A stretch of DNA of 64,000 nucleotides from Myceligenerans indicum. Its GTDB lineage: Bacteria; Actinomycetota; Actinomycetes; Actinomycetales; Cellulomonadaceae. The notes under the pieces were generated by a model. It made no database searches and was not told the DNA's origin. It was given only the letters and a program-made list of their open reading frames with translations. Position numbers and translations under genes: made by a program. Shown in pieces: positions 25,755-34,024 of the stretch; the stretch's first letter is position 1; each line of letters begins with the position of its first letter. Location: the NCBI RefSeq assembly GCF_016742955.1, contig NZ_JABBYC010000006.1:92374-156373 (forward strand), written 5' to 3'.

Positions 25755-25760
25755 TAATCT
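25755..25760 (+). promoter_or_regulatory. -10 box of leaderless internal promoter
   Basis: TAATCT ends six bases before GTG 25767, identical in sequence and spacing to the manA promoter. It would allow the GT-C genes to be transcribed separately from the upstream operon. Confidence 0.55.
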
Positions 25761-25766
25761 TCTGGT

Positions 25767-27446
25767 GTGAACCGCGAGCAAGTCCGACGTGTCGGCACGA
25801 GAACGATGACCCCTCTCAGGGCGGTGCCCGTTGTCGTCTGGCTGATCACCGTGCTGCACGTGACGGTGATGCTCGCGCAGACCGCCGTCTTCCCCAACGT
25901 GCGCTCCCCCGACGAGCTGAAGCACGTCGACCTGATCGTCCAGACCGAGCTCGGGCCGGCCTGGCCGTGGCCCGACCCGGGCACGATCTTCGTCGCCGAC
26001 GGCGTGAACGCAGGGCACTTCCTCTTCGGGGACCGCCTGTACTCCGGCCGCCAGTTCCTCGCGGACCGCGTGGAGGGCATCAACAGCGACGGCAAGGAGC
26101 CCGCTCCTCCCCGCGGCGAGCGCCCGTCCTTCGCCGACGGTGGCGGCCTCACCTACTGGGAGCCGGACCGCACGGACGGCACCGGCGAACCGATCCCCAA
26201 CCAGCTCGTGCAGCATCCGCCGCTGTACTACCTGATCGGTGCCGCCGTACTGCGGGCCGTACCGGACTGGACGACGGCACCCATGGATCGGGTCTGGCTC
26301 TGGCTGCGCTGGCTGAACACCTTGCTCGCGGCACCCATACCCCTGCTGCTGTGGGCGTCCGCCCGGCGGTTGAGCCTGCCGGAGCCGCTTCCGGTCGCCG
26401 CGGCGCTCGCCCCGATCGCCGTGCCGGAGATGGAGCACCTGTACTCGGCGGTCAACAACGACAACCTGCTGGTCCTGCTCGGGACGATACTCACCTATCT
26501 GCTGGTCCGGGTCCTGACGGGCGACCTGTCGCGCCGCACCGGACTGCTGATCGGGATCGTCACGAGCGCGGCGCTGCTGACCAAGGGATTCGCCCTGATG
26601 TTCCCGGCATGGATCCTGCTCGCGTACGGCGTGGCGGCCTGGCGCGCGCCCGGCAGGCGGCCGGCCGCGGCCGGTTCGCTGGCCGTGGCCGCGGTGGCGT
26701 CGGTACCCGGGGCCGCCTGGTGGGTGCGCAACCTCGTGCTGTACGGGGCGATCCAGCCGCACGGATCCACGACGGAGGTCCCCGACCTCACCCCGGTCTA
26801 CGGCTGGTCCGACGGCGGGGGCCGCTGGCTGGCACGCATGCTGGAACGCTTCGTGACGACGTTCTACATGCAGGACCATGCGGTGGCAGAGGCCCACGAC
26901 GCCTCCTGGTGGGCTGCCCGCGTCGCCCTGGTGCTGGTCACGGCAGGAGTCGTGGCCGCCCTGGTGAGGCGGACGATCCCGCGGGCGACCGCAGTCGTTC
27001 TCCTCGCCGCCGTACCGATGCTCGCAGCCATCGTGGCACGCGGCTCCTGGGAGCAGTTCGCCGCGTTCCGCGACTTCACCGCGGCGCAGCAGGGCCGCTA
27101 CCTGTACACGGGATTCGCCGGGGTGGTGCTCGTCGCCCTGGCGGGGACGATCCTGCTGCGACCTGCCTGGCGCCGCTGGGTGCCGGCAGGTGTGCTCGGG
27201 CTCGCGCTCGCGCTGCACGCAGCCTTCCAGTACAACACCTGGGTCCTGTACTGGATGCCGGAGCACGACTCCGGCTGGGGGGCCCTGGGACGTGCCGTCG
27301 CGGCGATGGCGTACTGGTATCCGTGGGAGCCCTGGGTGCTCGTGGCCGTCGCGGCGATCGGAACGGCCGCCGCAGCCGGTGTCACGTGGCAGGTCGTGCG
27401 TCGCCCCGCCGCCGAGGAGACACGATCTCCTATGCTGACGGCGTGA
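25767..27446 (+). CDS. GT-C-type membrane glycosyltransferase-like protein (DUF2142-like)
   Basis: A 559-residue protein with about eleven helices. After the first helix an extracytoplasmic loop carries NVRSPDELKHV, the acidic motif expected for GT-C enzymes that use polyprenyl-phosphate sugars, and LVQHPPLYYLIG follows. Two neighbouring genes share the acidic-pair/His loop and the QHPPLYY motif, so the three are paralogues. GTG at 25767 is preceded by a well-placed -10 box; ATG at 25806 is an alternative. Likely role: adding a sugar to a wall polymer or lipid on the outer face. Confidence 0.75.
   Translation: MNREQVRRVGTRTMTPLRAVPVVVWLITVLHVTVMLAQTAVFPNVRSPDELKHVDLIVQTELGPAWPWPDPGTIFVADGVNAGHFLFGDRLYSGRQFLADRVEGINSDGKEPAPPRGERPSFADGGGLTYWEPDRTDGTGEPIPNQLVQHPPLYYLIGAAVLRAVPDWTTAPMDRVWLWLRWLNTLLAAPIPLLLWASARRLSLPEPLPVAAALAPIAVPEMEHLYSAVNNDNLLVLLGTILTYLLVRVLTGDLSRRTGLLIGIVTSAALLTKGFALMFPAWILLAYGVAAWRAPGRRPAAAGSLAVAAVASVPGAAWWVRNLVLYGAIQPHGSTTEVPDLTPVYGWSDGGGRWLARMLERFVTTFYMQDHAVAEAHDASWWAARVALVLVTAGVVAALVRRTIPRATAVVLLAAVPMLAAIVARGSWEQFAAFRDFTAAQQGRYLYTGFAGVVLVALAGTILLRPAWRRWVPAGVLGLALALHAAFQYNTWVLYWMPEHDSGWGALGRAVAAMAYWYPWEPWVLVAVAAIGTAAAAGVTWQVVRRPAAEETRSPMLTA
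27431..27436 (+). promoter_or_regulatory. -10 box of possible leaderless internal promoter
   Basis: TATGCT ends six bases before GTG 27443, inside the end of the preceding gene. Confidence 0.5.
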
Positions 27447-28924
27447 TCCGCACCCTGGTCCGGGCCGTGTCCGACGTCCGGCGACGTGAGCAGGTTGCCG
27501 TCGCCGCCGCCGTCCTCACGGCCGTCCTGCTGTCGCTGACCGTGCTCCTGGCCGACGCGCCCTACGCCACGGGTGACGAGCCCCCGCACATGGACTACGC
27601 CTACCAGGTGTGGCACGGCGAGCTTCCGGTGTTCGAGGAAGGTCTGAAGCTGCGGCCCGAGGGTGCCTGGCTGGCACCCGTGCAGTGGACGGCACAGCAC
27701 CCGCCCCTCTACTACCTCCTCGTGGCACCCCTGGTCGGGCCGCTCGCCGACGCCGGGCATCCTGTCGCCGCCGTCTATGCCGCGCGCGCCGTGAACACCG
27801 TCCTGGCCGGGCTGTTCGTGCTCGTCGCCTGGTGGAGCGCGCGCCGCCTGTGCCGTCCGGGAAGCCCGCTGCCGCAGCTCGTCGCCCTCGTGGCCGGGCT
27901 CACCGCCGCCGTCGCCCACGTCGGCGGTTCCGGATACAACGACCTCCTGGCGACGGTGCTGGTCACGACGATGTACGGCGTGAGCGCGACGGCGATCCGG
28001 CGCGGGCTCGACGGGCGGCTCGTGGTCGGCCTCTGCCTTCTCGCGGCGGGCTGTGCGCTGACGCGGTTGTCCACGGCGGTGATCGCCGTCGTGGTGGCGG
28101 CGTTCGGGGTGCTCGCCGGGAGCGTGCGTGCCGCGCAGGGCAGGGGCCGCTGGGCGCCGGTGGCGTGGCTCGCGATCGGCGGTCCGGCGACGGCTCTGGC
28201 CGCCGCCGGCTGGTTCTACGCCCGCAACGTGGCACTCACCGGCAACATCCAGGGCTCGCACTTCGACTGGGCGCTGGAGCACCAGAACCGGACGGAACGG
28301 CCGGTGTGGGCGGTGCTGATCGACCCGGTCACCTGGGCGCGGCTGCCGGACCTGTTCTGGTGGGCCGGGCGTGTGCCGCCGCGCGCGCTCCACCCGGCGG
28401 TCACGCTCGTCGTCACGGCCCTGCTGCTGGTCTGGGTCCCGCTGGTCCTCGCCGTCGTGCACCGCATCCGCGAGCAGCGCGGGCCTTCGGGGGCGGGGGG
28501 CGGCCACCCCGTCGACCTCCGCCTGCTCGCGGCGCTCCCCTGGACGGCCGCCGCGGTCGCCGTGACCATGCAGGTCCTGTACGCGGCGAGCAGCGGCGGG
28601 GTCTATCCGCGGTACTTCCTGCCCGTGGCCCTGCCGCTCTTCCTGGCGGTGGCGGCCGGTCTGGCGGTGCGCCCCCGGGTCCTCGTGCCGGTGTGGGCGG
28701 GAGTCACCCTGGCCGATCTCGTGGTGTGGCTCGTCCTGGAACTCGCCACCCCGGCCGGTCCGGGCCTCTACTCCGAGCCCGTGGTGCCCGCCGCCGCGGT
28801 GGGCTTCCTGGCCGTGGCGTCCGCCGTCGGCGCCACAGCGCTCACGCTCCGCGCATACCGGACGCCGGCCGCAACCGCGCCCAGCGCGACGGCGGAAGCG
28901 AGCACGAACCACACCGCGAGCTGA
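27443..28924 (+). CDS. GT-C-type membrane glycosyltransferase-like protein
   Basis: A 493-residue polytopic protein, paralogue of its upstream neighbour: YATGDEPPHMDYAYQ in the first outer loop and TAQHPPLYYLLVAPL soon after. About ten further helices follow. The GTG start overlaps the previous stop (GTGA). The last 157 bases overlap the end of a convergent gene on the other strand, and both frames appear to encode a real final membrane helix there. It is likely an extracytoplasmic glycosyltransferase with a polyprenyl-phosphate sugar donor; substrate unknown. Confidence 0.75.
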   Translation: MIRTLVRAVSDVRRREQVAVAAAVLTAVLLSLTVLLADAPYATGDEPPHMDYAYQVWHGELPVFEEGLKLRPEGAWLAPVQWTAQHPPLYYLLVAPLVGPLADAGHPVAAVYAARAVNTVLAGLFVLVAWWSARRLCRPGSPLPQLVALVAGLTAAVAHVGGSGYNDLLATVLVTTMYGVSATAIRRGLDGRLVVGLCLLAAGCALTRLSTAVIAVVVAAFGVLAGSVRAAQGRGRWAPVAWLAIGGPATALAAAGWFYARNVALTGNIQGSHFDWALEHQNRTERPVWAVLIDPVTWARLPDLFWWAGRVPPRALHPAVTLVVTALLLVWVPLVLAVVHRIREQRGPSGAGGGHPVDLRLLAALPWTAAAVAVTMQVLYAASSGGVYPRYFLPVALPLFLAVAAGLAVRPRVLVPVWAGVTLADLVVWLVLELATPAGPGLYSEPVVPAAAVGFLAVASAVGATALTLRAYRTPAATAPSATAEASTNHTAS

Positions 28925-30465
28925 GCACCTGTGAGGGGACTCCACCCAGCCCACCGTCCGAGCGCCGTGCCGAGCCCCTCCCCCGGGCCCCGGTAGAACC
29001 CGCCGAAGGCGAACGCCATCCCCGCCACGGACGCGACCGTCCCGCCCATGAGGGCCCACGGCACGGCCCATGCGCCGGCCTGCGGAAGACGGCCGCGGCG
29101 CAGTGTGGTGAGCACCAGGAGGCCGGAACCGAAGCCGGCTGCCAGGCCGACGACCGCGCCGAACATGTAGCGACCCTGAACGGCGACGACCCACCCCGTC
29201 TCGGAGAACCCGGACCAGGCGTTGACGACCACGGCGCACCACAGGAGCGCGGGCTGCAGCAGGAGGACCGCGAGCGCCCTCCGGCCGGGCCCCCGCGACA
29301 GGGCGACGAAGCACAGGGCGGCCACGACAACGGCGCCCGTCCAGAACACGACGTCGGGCACGCGGACGTCGAGGAGACCGAAGCTCCCGAAGAAGGACCA
29401 GGTCAGGTGACGCACAGTGGTGCTGATGAAGTACCAGAGCCCCCGGCCGTCCACCGGCTCGAACCGCTCCGGGATCCCCACGGGCTGCACGGCGCCGAAC
29501 TCCACCAGGTTGCGCAGCCACCACCATCCGCCCACGGCGAACGCGACGGCCAGGGCAGTCCCCGCCAGTGCCAGCCGCCTCGGGAGGCCGGTGCGTGCGG
29601 CGCCTCCCGGCGCCGGCTCGGGCGGGCGGGCCACGGCGAGGAGGAAGGCCGCCAGCACCATGGGCACGGTGAACGCGGCCATCACCTTCGTCAGCAGCCC
29701 GAGCCCCACGACGCCACCGAGGATCACCGCCGTGCGCCAGCGCAGGTCGCCGGTGACCACGCGCGCGCAGAGGTACGCGGCGCCGGCCCCGGTGAGCACC
29801 ACCAGGGCGTCGTTCGTGATGCTTCCCATGATGTGCCCGAGCTGCGGGAGGAACACCGGGAACGACGCCGCGAGGAGGGCCACGGTTCGTGACCCGGTGA
29901 CCAGCCGGGTGGCTCCGGCCATGAGCAGCCCGACCGGCGCGAACAGGAGCACGTCGAGCAGGCGCAGCGCCAGGACCTGGTGGTCCCAGCGCGCGTCGGC
30001 GGTTCCTGTCAGGTGGAGCCAGCCGGCCGCGACCGCGTAGTAGAGCGGCGGGTGCTGGGTCATCTGGTCGATCTGCTCGACGTCCCAGGTGCTGGTGTCG
30101 GTGCCGGGTGGCACCGGGTGCGCCAGGGCGTTGCCGGGTCCGATGACGGTGCGCTCGCCGTCGGGCGTCGGCGGCACGTCCACGTACTGGCCCTTGTCGA
30201 TGCGGTCGAGATACCGGCCGGGCACGTCGGTGTCGACGGCGGCCTCCGCCCGGGCCGCGTTGATGCCGGGGCTGACGAGCGCCTCTCCCGGCGCCGGCCA
30301 GCCGCCGCCGTAGGCGAGGCGCAGCGCGCTGTTGAGATGCTGCACCTCGTCGGGTGCCCGGAACGCGGGGGTCAGCACCGCCCAGCAGGCGGCCGAGGTG
30401 GCGACAAGTAGTGTGATGAGGGCGAGGGCGAACCGATAGCGCGCCCGGGCGGTGTCGTCCTGCAC
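28768..30465 (-). CDS. GT-C-type membrane glycosyltransferase-like protein (DUF2142-like)
   Basis: A 565-residue protein with about eleven helices, the third paralogue: PAFRAPDEVQHLNSALRLAY in the first outer loop and QMTQHPPLYYAVAAG. GTG at 30465 was chosen because TACGCT lies six bases upstream and the first helix starts soon after; an ATG at 30567 would collide with the divergent gene and lacks a ribosome site. It is transcribed toward the paralogous operon and overlaps it tail to tail by 157 bases. Length and loop pattern match the 559-residue copy better than the 493-residue one. Confidence 0.75.
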   Translation of the reverse strand: MQDDTARARYRFALALITLLVATSAACWAVLTPAFRAPDEVQHLNSALRLAYGGGWPAPGEALVSPGINAARAEAAVDTDVPGRYLDRIDKGQYVDVPPTPDGERTVIGPGNALAHPVPPGTDTSTWDVEQIDQMTQHPPLYYAVAAGWLHLTGTADARWDHQVLALRLLDVLLFAPVGLLMAGATRLVTGSRTVALLAASFPVFLPQLGHIMGSITNDALVVLTGAGAAYLCARVVTGDLRWRTAVILGGVVGLGLLTKVMAAFTVPMVLAAFLLAVARPPEPAPGGAARTGLPRRLALAGTALAVAFAVGGWWWLRNLVEFGAVQPVGIPERFEPVDGRGLWYFISTTVRHLTWSFFGSFGLLDVRVPDVVFWTGAVVVAALCFVALSRGPGRRALAVLLLQPALLWCAVVVNAWSGFSETGWVVAVQGRYMFGAVVGLAAGFGSGLLVLTTLRRGRLPQAGAWAVPWALMGGTVASVAGMAFAFGGFYRGPGEGLGTALGRWAGWSPLTGAQLAVWFVLASAVALGAVAAGVRYARSVSAVAPTADATARKPTAAAGTTGSE

Positions 30466-30471
30466 GGGTTC

Positions 30472-30477
30472 AGCGTA
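30472..30477 (-). promoter_or_regulatory. -10 box of leaderless GT-C promoter
   Basis: TACGCT on the minus strand ends six bases before GTG 30465. Confidence 0.55.
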
Positions 30478-30558
30478 TGGCAACCGCCTCGGGAGCTCAC
30501 CCAGTTCGTGGTTCCGGTCCCGGCGGCGGGGCTGTCGGGGAGGTCGCGGGTCAGGTCG

Positions 30559-30564
30559 TATCGT
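30559..30564 (+). promoter_or_regulatory. -10 box of leaderless metallopeptidase promoter
   Basis: TATCGT ends six bases before GTG 30571. With the box at 30472 it makes a divergent promoter pair. Confidence 0.5.
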
Positions 30565-30570
30565 CATGGT

Positions 30571-31041
30571 GTGGTCTCGAAGTTCTCTCTCCCGGCAGCA
30601 TCGGACGGTTCGCAGGCGCCCCACCGGAAGGCGCCCCGGCGGCGTGACCGGCGCGGCCGAGGCCTGCGCGGACCGCTGTTCCCGCCGGGTTCCCCGGCGC
30701 ACCGGACCCGTGCCGAGGTGTTCGACGACCTCGTCCTGGATATCGCGCAGTCGCTCGACCAGCGCTGGGGCAAGGCACTGAACGGCACGCAGTTCGCGGT
30801 GGAGGACGTCCCGCCGTCGGACCCGGCGCCCTGGGAGAGTGGTGGCGTTCCCCTGGGCCGGTACTTCCCCGCCGAGAGCGGGCAGCCTGCGCGGGTCGTG
30901 GTGTACCGGCGGCCGATCGAGGTCCGTTCGCACGACGAGGACGATCTGGCCGACCTGGTTCGCGACGTCGTCGTGGAGCAGGTGGCACGGCTGCTGGCCC
31001 GGTCTCCGGAGGAGATCGACCCGCACTTCGGCGAGCGCTGA
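30571..31041 (+). CDS. actinobacterial metallopeptidase-family protein (Rv3259-like)
   Basis: A 156-residue protein of the zincin-like family found beside DUF3499, whiB2 and manB in Actinobacteria. The segments RRDRRGRGLRGPLFPPGSP, TRAEVFDDLVLDIAQSLDQR, VVYRRPIEVRSHDEDDLADL and VVVEQVARLLARSPEEIDP match the family. The HExxH motif expected of an active zincin is not present, so peptidase activity is doubtful. GTG 30571 is the only start upstream of the conserved basic segment. Here it stands alone, separated from DUF3499 by the GT-C block. Confidence 0.82.
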   Translation: MVSKFSLPAASDGSQAPHRKAPRRRDRRGRGLRGPLFPPGSPAHRTRAEVFDDLVLDIAQSLDQRWGKALNGTQFAVEDVPPSDPAPWESGGVPLGRYFPAESGQPARVVVYRRPIEVRSHDEDDLADLVRDVVVEQVARLLARSPEEIDPHFGER

Positions 31042-31065
31042 GCCCCTGCGGAGAAGGGGTTGGGC

Positions 31066-31116
31066 GTCCGTGGTCCGTCTCGTCCTCGGGCGGACGGTCG
31101 TCGACGGATCACGGAC
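31066..31116. terminator. two-level hairpin terminator
   Basis: Arms 31066-31079 and 31103-31116 form a 14-bp stem with one G-U pair, and a smaller CGTCC/GGACG hairpin sits in the loop. It lies between the convergent metallopeptidase and LCP genes. Confidence 0.7.
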
Positions 31117-31140
31117 GTTCGGCGGCCTCCCGCACGACCG

Positions 31141-32649
31141 TCACCCCGTGAGGGAGTTGACCTCGCCCGGTTCCAGGTTGCCGTCGCGCAGGTCGGTCCA
31201 GAACTGGGCCAGTTCCTCCTCGGGGCCGAGCAGCACCGTGGAGCCGACGCCGTTGCCCGGGTTGTAGCCCAGGCTCGCGATCGGTGGCGTGCCGGTGACG
31301 CCGTTCTCTCCGTTGGCGCTCTGGAACCGCAGCGCGAGGAAGGCCATGTCGATCACGCCGGTGTCCTCGTCGACGCTCAGGGAGCCCAGGCCGGCGTCGG
31401 CCAGCGACACCTGCTTGGCCGGGTTGAGCAGGAGGGCGGGGTCCTTGATGGCCTGGCCCACCTTGCCGATCACCTGCCGCTGGCGCTTGGCGCGACCGAT
31501 GTCGCCCTGCGGATCCGAGTACCGCATGCGGGAGAAGGCGAGCGCCTCCTCGCCGGTGACCTCGTGGCAGCCGGCGGTCCACTTCATCCTGGACCGCTGA
31601 TCGTCCACGTCGTGGTCGTAGCACAGTTCCACGCCCCCGACGGCGTCGACGATGTCGCTCACACCGCCGAACCCGACCTCCGCGTAGTGGTCGATCGTGA
31701 GCCCGGAGAGCTGTTCGACGGTCTGCACCAGGAGTTCCGGCCCACCGAACGCGTAGGCGGCGTTCAGCTTCTGCATGCCGACGCCCGGGATCTCCGCGTA
31801 GGTGTCGCGGGGCAGCGAGATGAGCGCCGTGGGGCCGGAGGCCGGCTTGTGCAGGAGCAGGATCGTGTCGGTCCGGGCGCCGGAGGTGGAGTCGTTGATC
31901 CCGCCGGAGCCGCGGGCGTCGGAGCCCGCGATCAGGTACGTGGTGCCGGGCGTCCCCGGTGCGCCGGACAGCGCCTCCACGTGCTGGATCTTCCCGTTCG
32001 CCCAGATCATCAGGCCGACCGGCCAGGCCAGGAGCGCCAGGACGACGAGGATCGCGATGAGCTTTCCCCGTCCCCTGCGGCGTGGCCCGGGTCGCGCCGC
32101 GGGCCGCGCCTGGCCGTATCCGCGCGGGGGCGCCTGCCCTCCGCCGGGTGGGGGTGGCTGGCCGCCCGGCGGCCGCTGCCGCACCGGCGCGGGCGGGCGG
32201 TGTGTGGCGTGCACGGACGCCGGAGGCTGCTGCCGCGGCACGGGCGCGGCGTTCAGGCCGGACGCCCGGCCCGTTGCCCGGCGGGGCGGGATGGCCTGGG
32301 GCGGCTGAGAGCCCTGCGGCGGCACGGAGCGGGGCGGGACTGGCGGTGGGTTCTTGCCACCGGACACGGGGACCTCCCGGGAAGACTGTCGTTTGATTCG
32401 TGGCTCACTGTGACGTTCGCCCACGGGCACGCCGGCTCCGGGTGTCGCGGCGGGAGGCCGCGGCCTGCTCGTGGGGGCTTCGGCGCCGGGGCGTGCGGCC
32501 CCGTGCGCGGCGTCGCCGACGGCGATCGCCCCGTCGGTGCCCGGCCGGTCCCCCGCCTGCTGCGGTGTGAAGCTCGGCGGGATGGGCGAAGCGGCCCGGG
32601 CGTCCTCGTGCACCCGGGTGGGGTCGTCGTCGGTCGTGGGATCTGACAT
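31141..32649 (-). CDS. LCP family glycopolymer-peptidoglycan ligase
   Basis: A 502-residue LytR-CpsA-Psr protein. The N-terminal 165 residues are a Pro/Arg-rich cytoplasmic region, then one membrane helix (KLIAILVVLALLAWPVGLMI), then the extracytoplasmic LCP domain: LIAGSDARGS, SGARTDTILLLH, ISLPRDTYAEIPG, KLNAAYAFGGPELLV, and FSRMRYSDPQGDIGRAKRQR with the pyrophosphate-binding arginines. LCP enzymes transfer lipid-linked anionic polymers to peptidoglycan. ATG 32649 has GGGGAG five bases upstream. It follows a second LCP gene by 11 bases and is co-transcribed with it. Together they could attach the glycans made in this window to the wall. Confidence 0.93.
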   Translation of the reverse strand: MSDPTTDDDPTRVHEDARAASPIPPSFTPQQAGDRPGTDGAIAVGDAAHGAARPGAEAPTSRPRPPAATPGAGVPVGERHSEPRIKRQSSREVPVSGGKNPPPVPPRSVPPQGSQPPQAIPPRRATGRASGLNAAPVPRQQPPASVHATHRPPAPVRQRPPGGQPPPPGGGQAPPRGYGQARPAARPGPRRRGRGKLIAILVVLALLAWPVGLMIWANGKIQHVEALSGAPGTPGTTYLIAGSDARGSGGINDSTSGARTDTILLLHKPASGPTALISLPRDTYAEIPGVGMQKLNAAYAFGGPELLVQTVEQLSGLTIDHYAEVGFGGVSDIVDAVGGVELCYDHDVDDQRSRMKWTAGCHEVTGEEALAFSRMRYSDPQGDIGRAKRQRQVIGKVGQAIKDPALLLNPAKQVSLADAGLGSLSVDEDTGVIDMAFLALRFQSANGENGVTGTPPIASLGYNPGNGVGSTVLLGPEEELAQFWTDLRDGNLEPGEVNSLTG

Positions 32650-32660
32650 GTTTCTCCCCG

Positions 32661-33944
32661 TCAATCGCAGACGGCGGTCGTGTCGGCGCCGGTGAACGCT
32701 TCTCTTCCGGCTTCCTTGACGTCGTCGGTGCTGGGGGACGCCGTGGGGTCGATCGTCTCGTCATCCGCCGCCGACGGCGAGGCGGACGCGCCGGAGGCGG
32801 CCAGGGTCCCGTTCGTGGCCGAGGGGGAGGCGGACGCCGTGGCGGGGTCGTCGTCGAGCGGCCGGTCCTGCTTGAGGTTCTCCCACAGGAGCGCGGCGTC
32901 GGACGTCCACACCACGTTGTTGGGGTTGTACGGGTCGGTCGCGTACGGCACCGTCAGGAAGGTGACGCTCCCGGGGCCCAGGTTGCGCAGGCTGTAGGCG
33001 AGCCCGGTGAGGTTGTCGAGCCGGGCCGTCTTGTCGTCCATGGTCATCGAACTGGTGACGGCATCGATGAAGCTCAGGGTCTTGCCCGGGTTGGCGAGTG
33101 TGTCGGCGCTCATCACCGTGCGCACCAGGGCGGCGAGGAACTGCTGCTGGCGGCCGATACGGCCCAGGTCGCTGCCGTCGCCGACACCCTTGCGCGCACG
33201 GGCGTAGTCGAGCGCGATCGCCCCGTGGAGCGTCTGCACCCCCGGGTCCAGGTGCAGGTTGTTCGCCTCCGGGGCGTTGATCTCCTCCTCGATGCAGAGC
33301 TCGACGCCGCCCACGGCGTCGATCATCCGCTGGAAGCCCTGGAAGTCGATCACCATGAACCCGTCGAGGAAGACTCCGGTGAGCGTCTCGACGGTCTGCA
33401 TCGCGCACAACGCGCCGGACGCGGTGTCGCCACCGACGAGCGCGCCCACGGCGAACGCGGCGTTGAACTTCGTGTGCTGGGGCGCGGTGGTGGACCCGTC
33501 GGGAGTGACACAGGAGGGGATGTCGACGGTGGAGTCACGGGGGATGGAGATCGCGTCGACCCGGCTCCGGTCGCCCGAGACGTGCAGGATGATCGTGGTG
33601 TCCGACCGCGCGCCGTCGGAGGCGTTGCCGCCGATCTTCCCGTTCTCACCCTCGCGTGTGTCACTCCCCATGAGCAGCAGGTTCAGCGGCTCGCCCGCGT
33701 TCGGGTCGGTGGGGGTGGCCTTCTCCGGGCGGTTCGTCAGCACCTCGGTGGACGCGGTCTCGATGTTTCCCGTCCATCGCGACAAGGCCGCCACGGAGCC
33801 CGAGGCCACGAACGCGAGCATCCCGGTGAGGACCAGTGCCACGACCCGCGTCGTGGACCTGTGCCCGGCCAGGACCCGTGCGTGGGCAGGGCCGGCCGAC
33901 TGGTCCAGGCCCGCCCCGGGCGTACTGAAGTCGGGAAAGGTCAC
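32661..33944 (-). CDS. LCP family glycopolymer-peptidoglycan ligase
   Basis: A 427-residue LCP protein with one N-terminal helix (TRVVALVLTGMLAFVASGSV near residue 34) and an outer LCP domain: LLLMGSDTREGENG, GARSDTTIILHV, ISIPRDSTVDIPSC, TKFNAAFAVGA, and LDYARARKGVGDGSDLGRIG carrying the catalytic-site arginines. A Ser/Ala/Asp-rich low-complexity tail follows residue 365. GTG 33944 was chosen because a TATGCT box lies eight bases upstream. Role as for its neighbour; two LCPs may serve two polymers. Confidence 0.93.
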   Translation of the reverse strand: MTFPDFSTPGAGLDQSAGPAHARVLAGHRSTTRVVALVLTGMLAFVASGSVAALSRWTGNIETASTEVLTNRPEKATPTDPNAGEPLNLLLMGSDTREGENGKIGGNASDGARSDTTIILHVSGDRSRVDAISIPRDSTVDIPSCVTPDGSTTAPQHTKFNAAFAVGALVGGDTASGALCAMQTVETLTGVFLDGFMVIDFQGFQRMIDAVGGVELCIEEEINAPEANNLHLDPGVQTLHGAIALDYARARKGVGDGSDLGRIGRQQQFLAALVRTVMSADTLANPGKTLSFIDAVTSSMTMDDKTARLDNLTGLAYSLRNLGPGSVTFLTVPYATDPYNPNNVVWTSDAALLWENLKQDRPLDDDPATASASPSATNGTLAASGASASPSAADDETIDPTASPSTDDVKEAGREAFTGADTTAVCD

Positions 33945-33952
33945 AACTTCAG

Positions 33953-33958
33953 AGCATA
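33953..33958 (-). promoter_or_regulatory. -10 box for LCP operon
   Basis: TATGCT on the minus strand ends eight bases before GTG 33944, giving a leaderless or nearly leaderless mRNA. Confidence 0.5.
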
Positions 33959-34024
33959 GGGGAGCGGACTTGCACGGGCGCAGAGGCCACACAGAGGGAC
34001 GGTAGAGGGTTCGTGGAGAACAGG

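Noticed and set aside
26864..29527. Large minus-strand frame through the GT-C operon (about 800 codons)
   Set aside because: Composition is shadow-like and it lies opposite three well-supported membrane protein genes.
30466..30567. ATG 30567 as start of the minus-strand GT-C gene
   Set aside because: It would leave three bases to the divergent gene and has no ribosome site. GTG 30465 has a well-spaced -10 box and begins just before the first helix.
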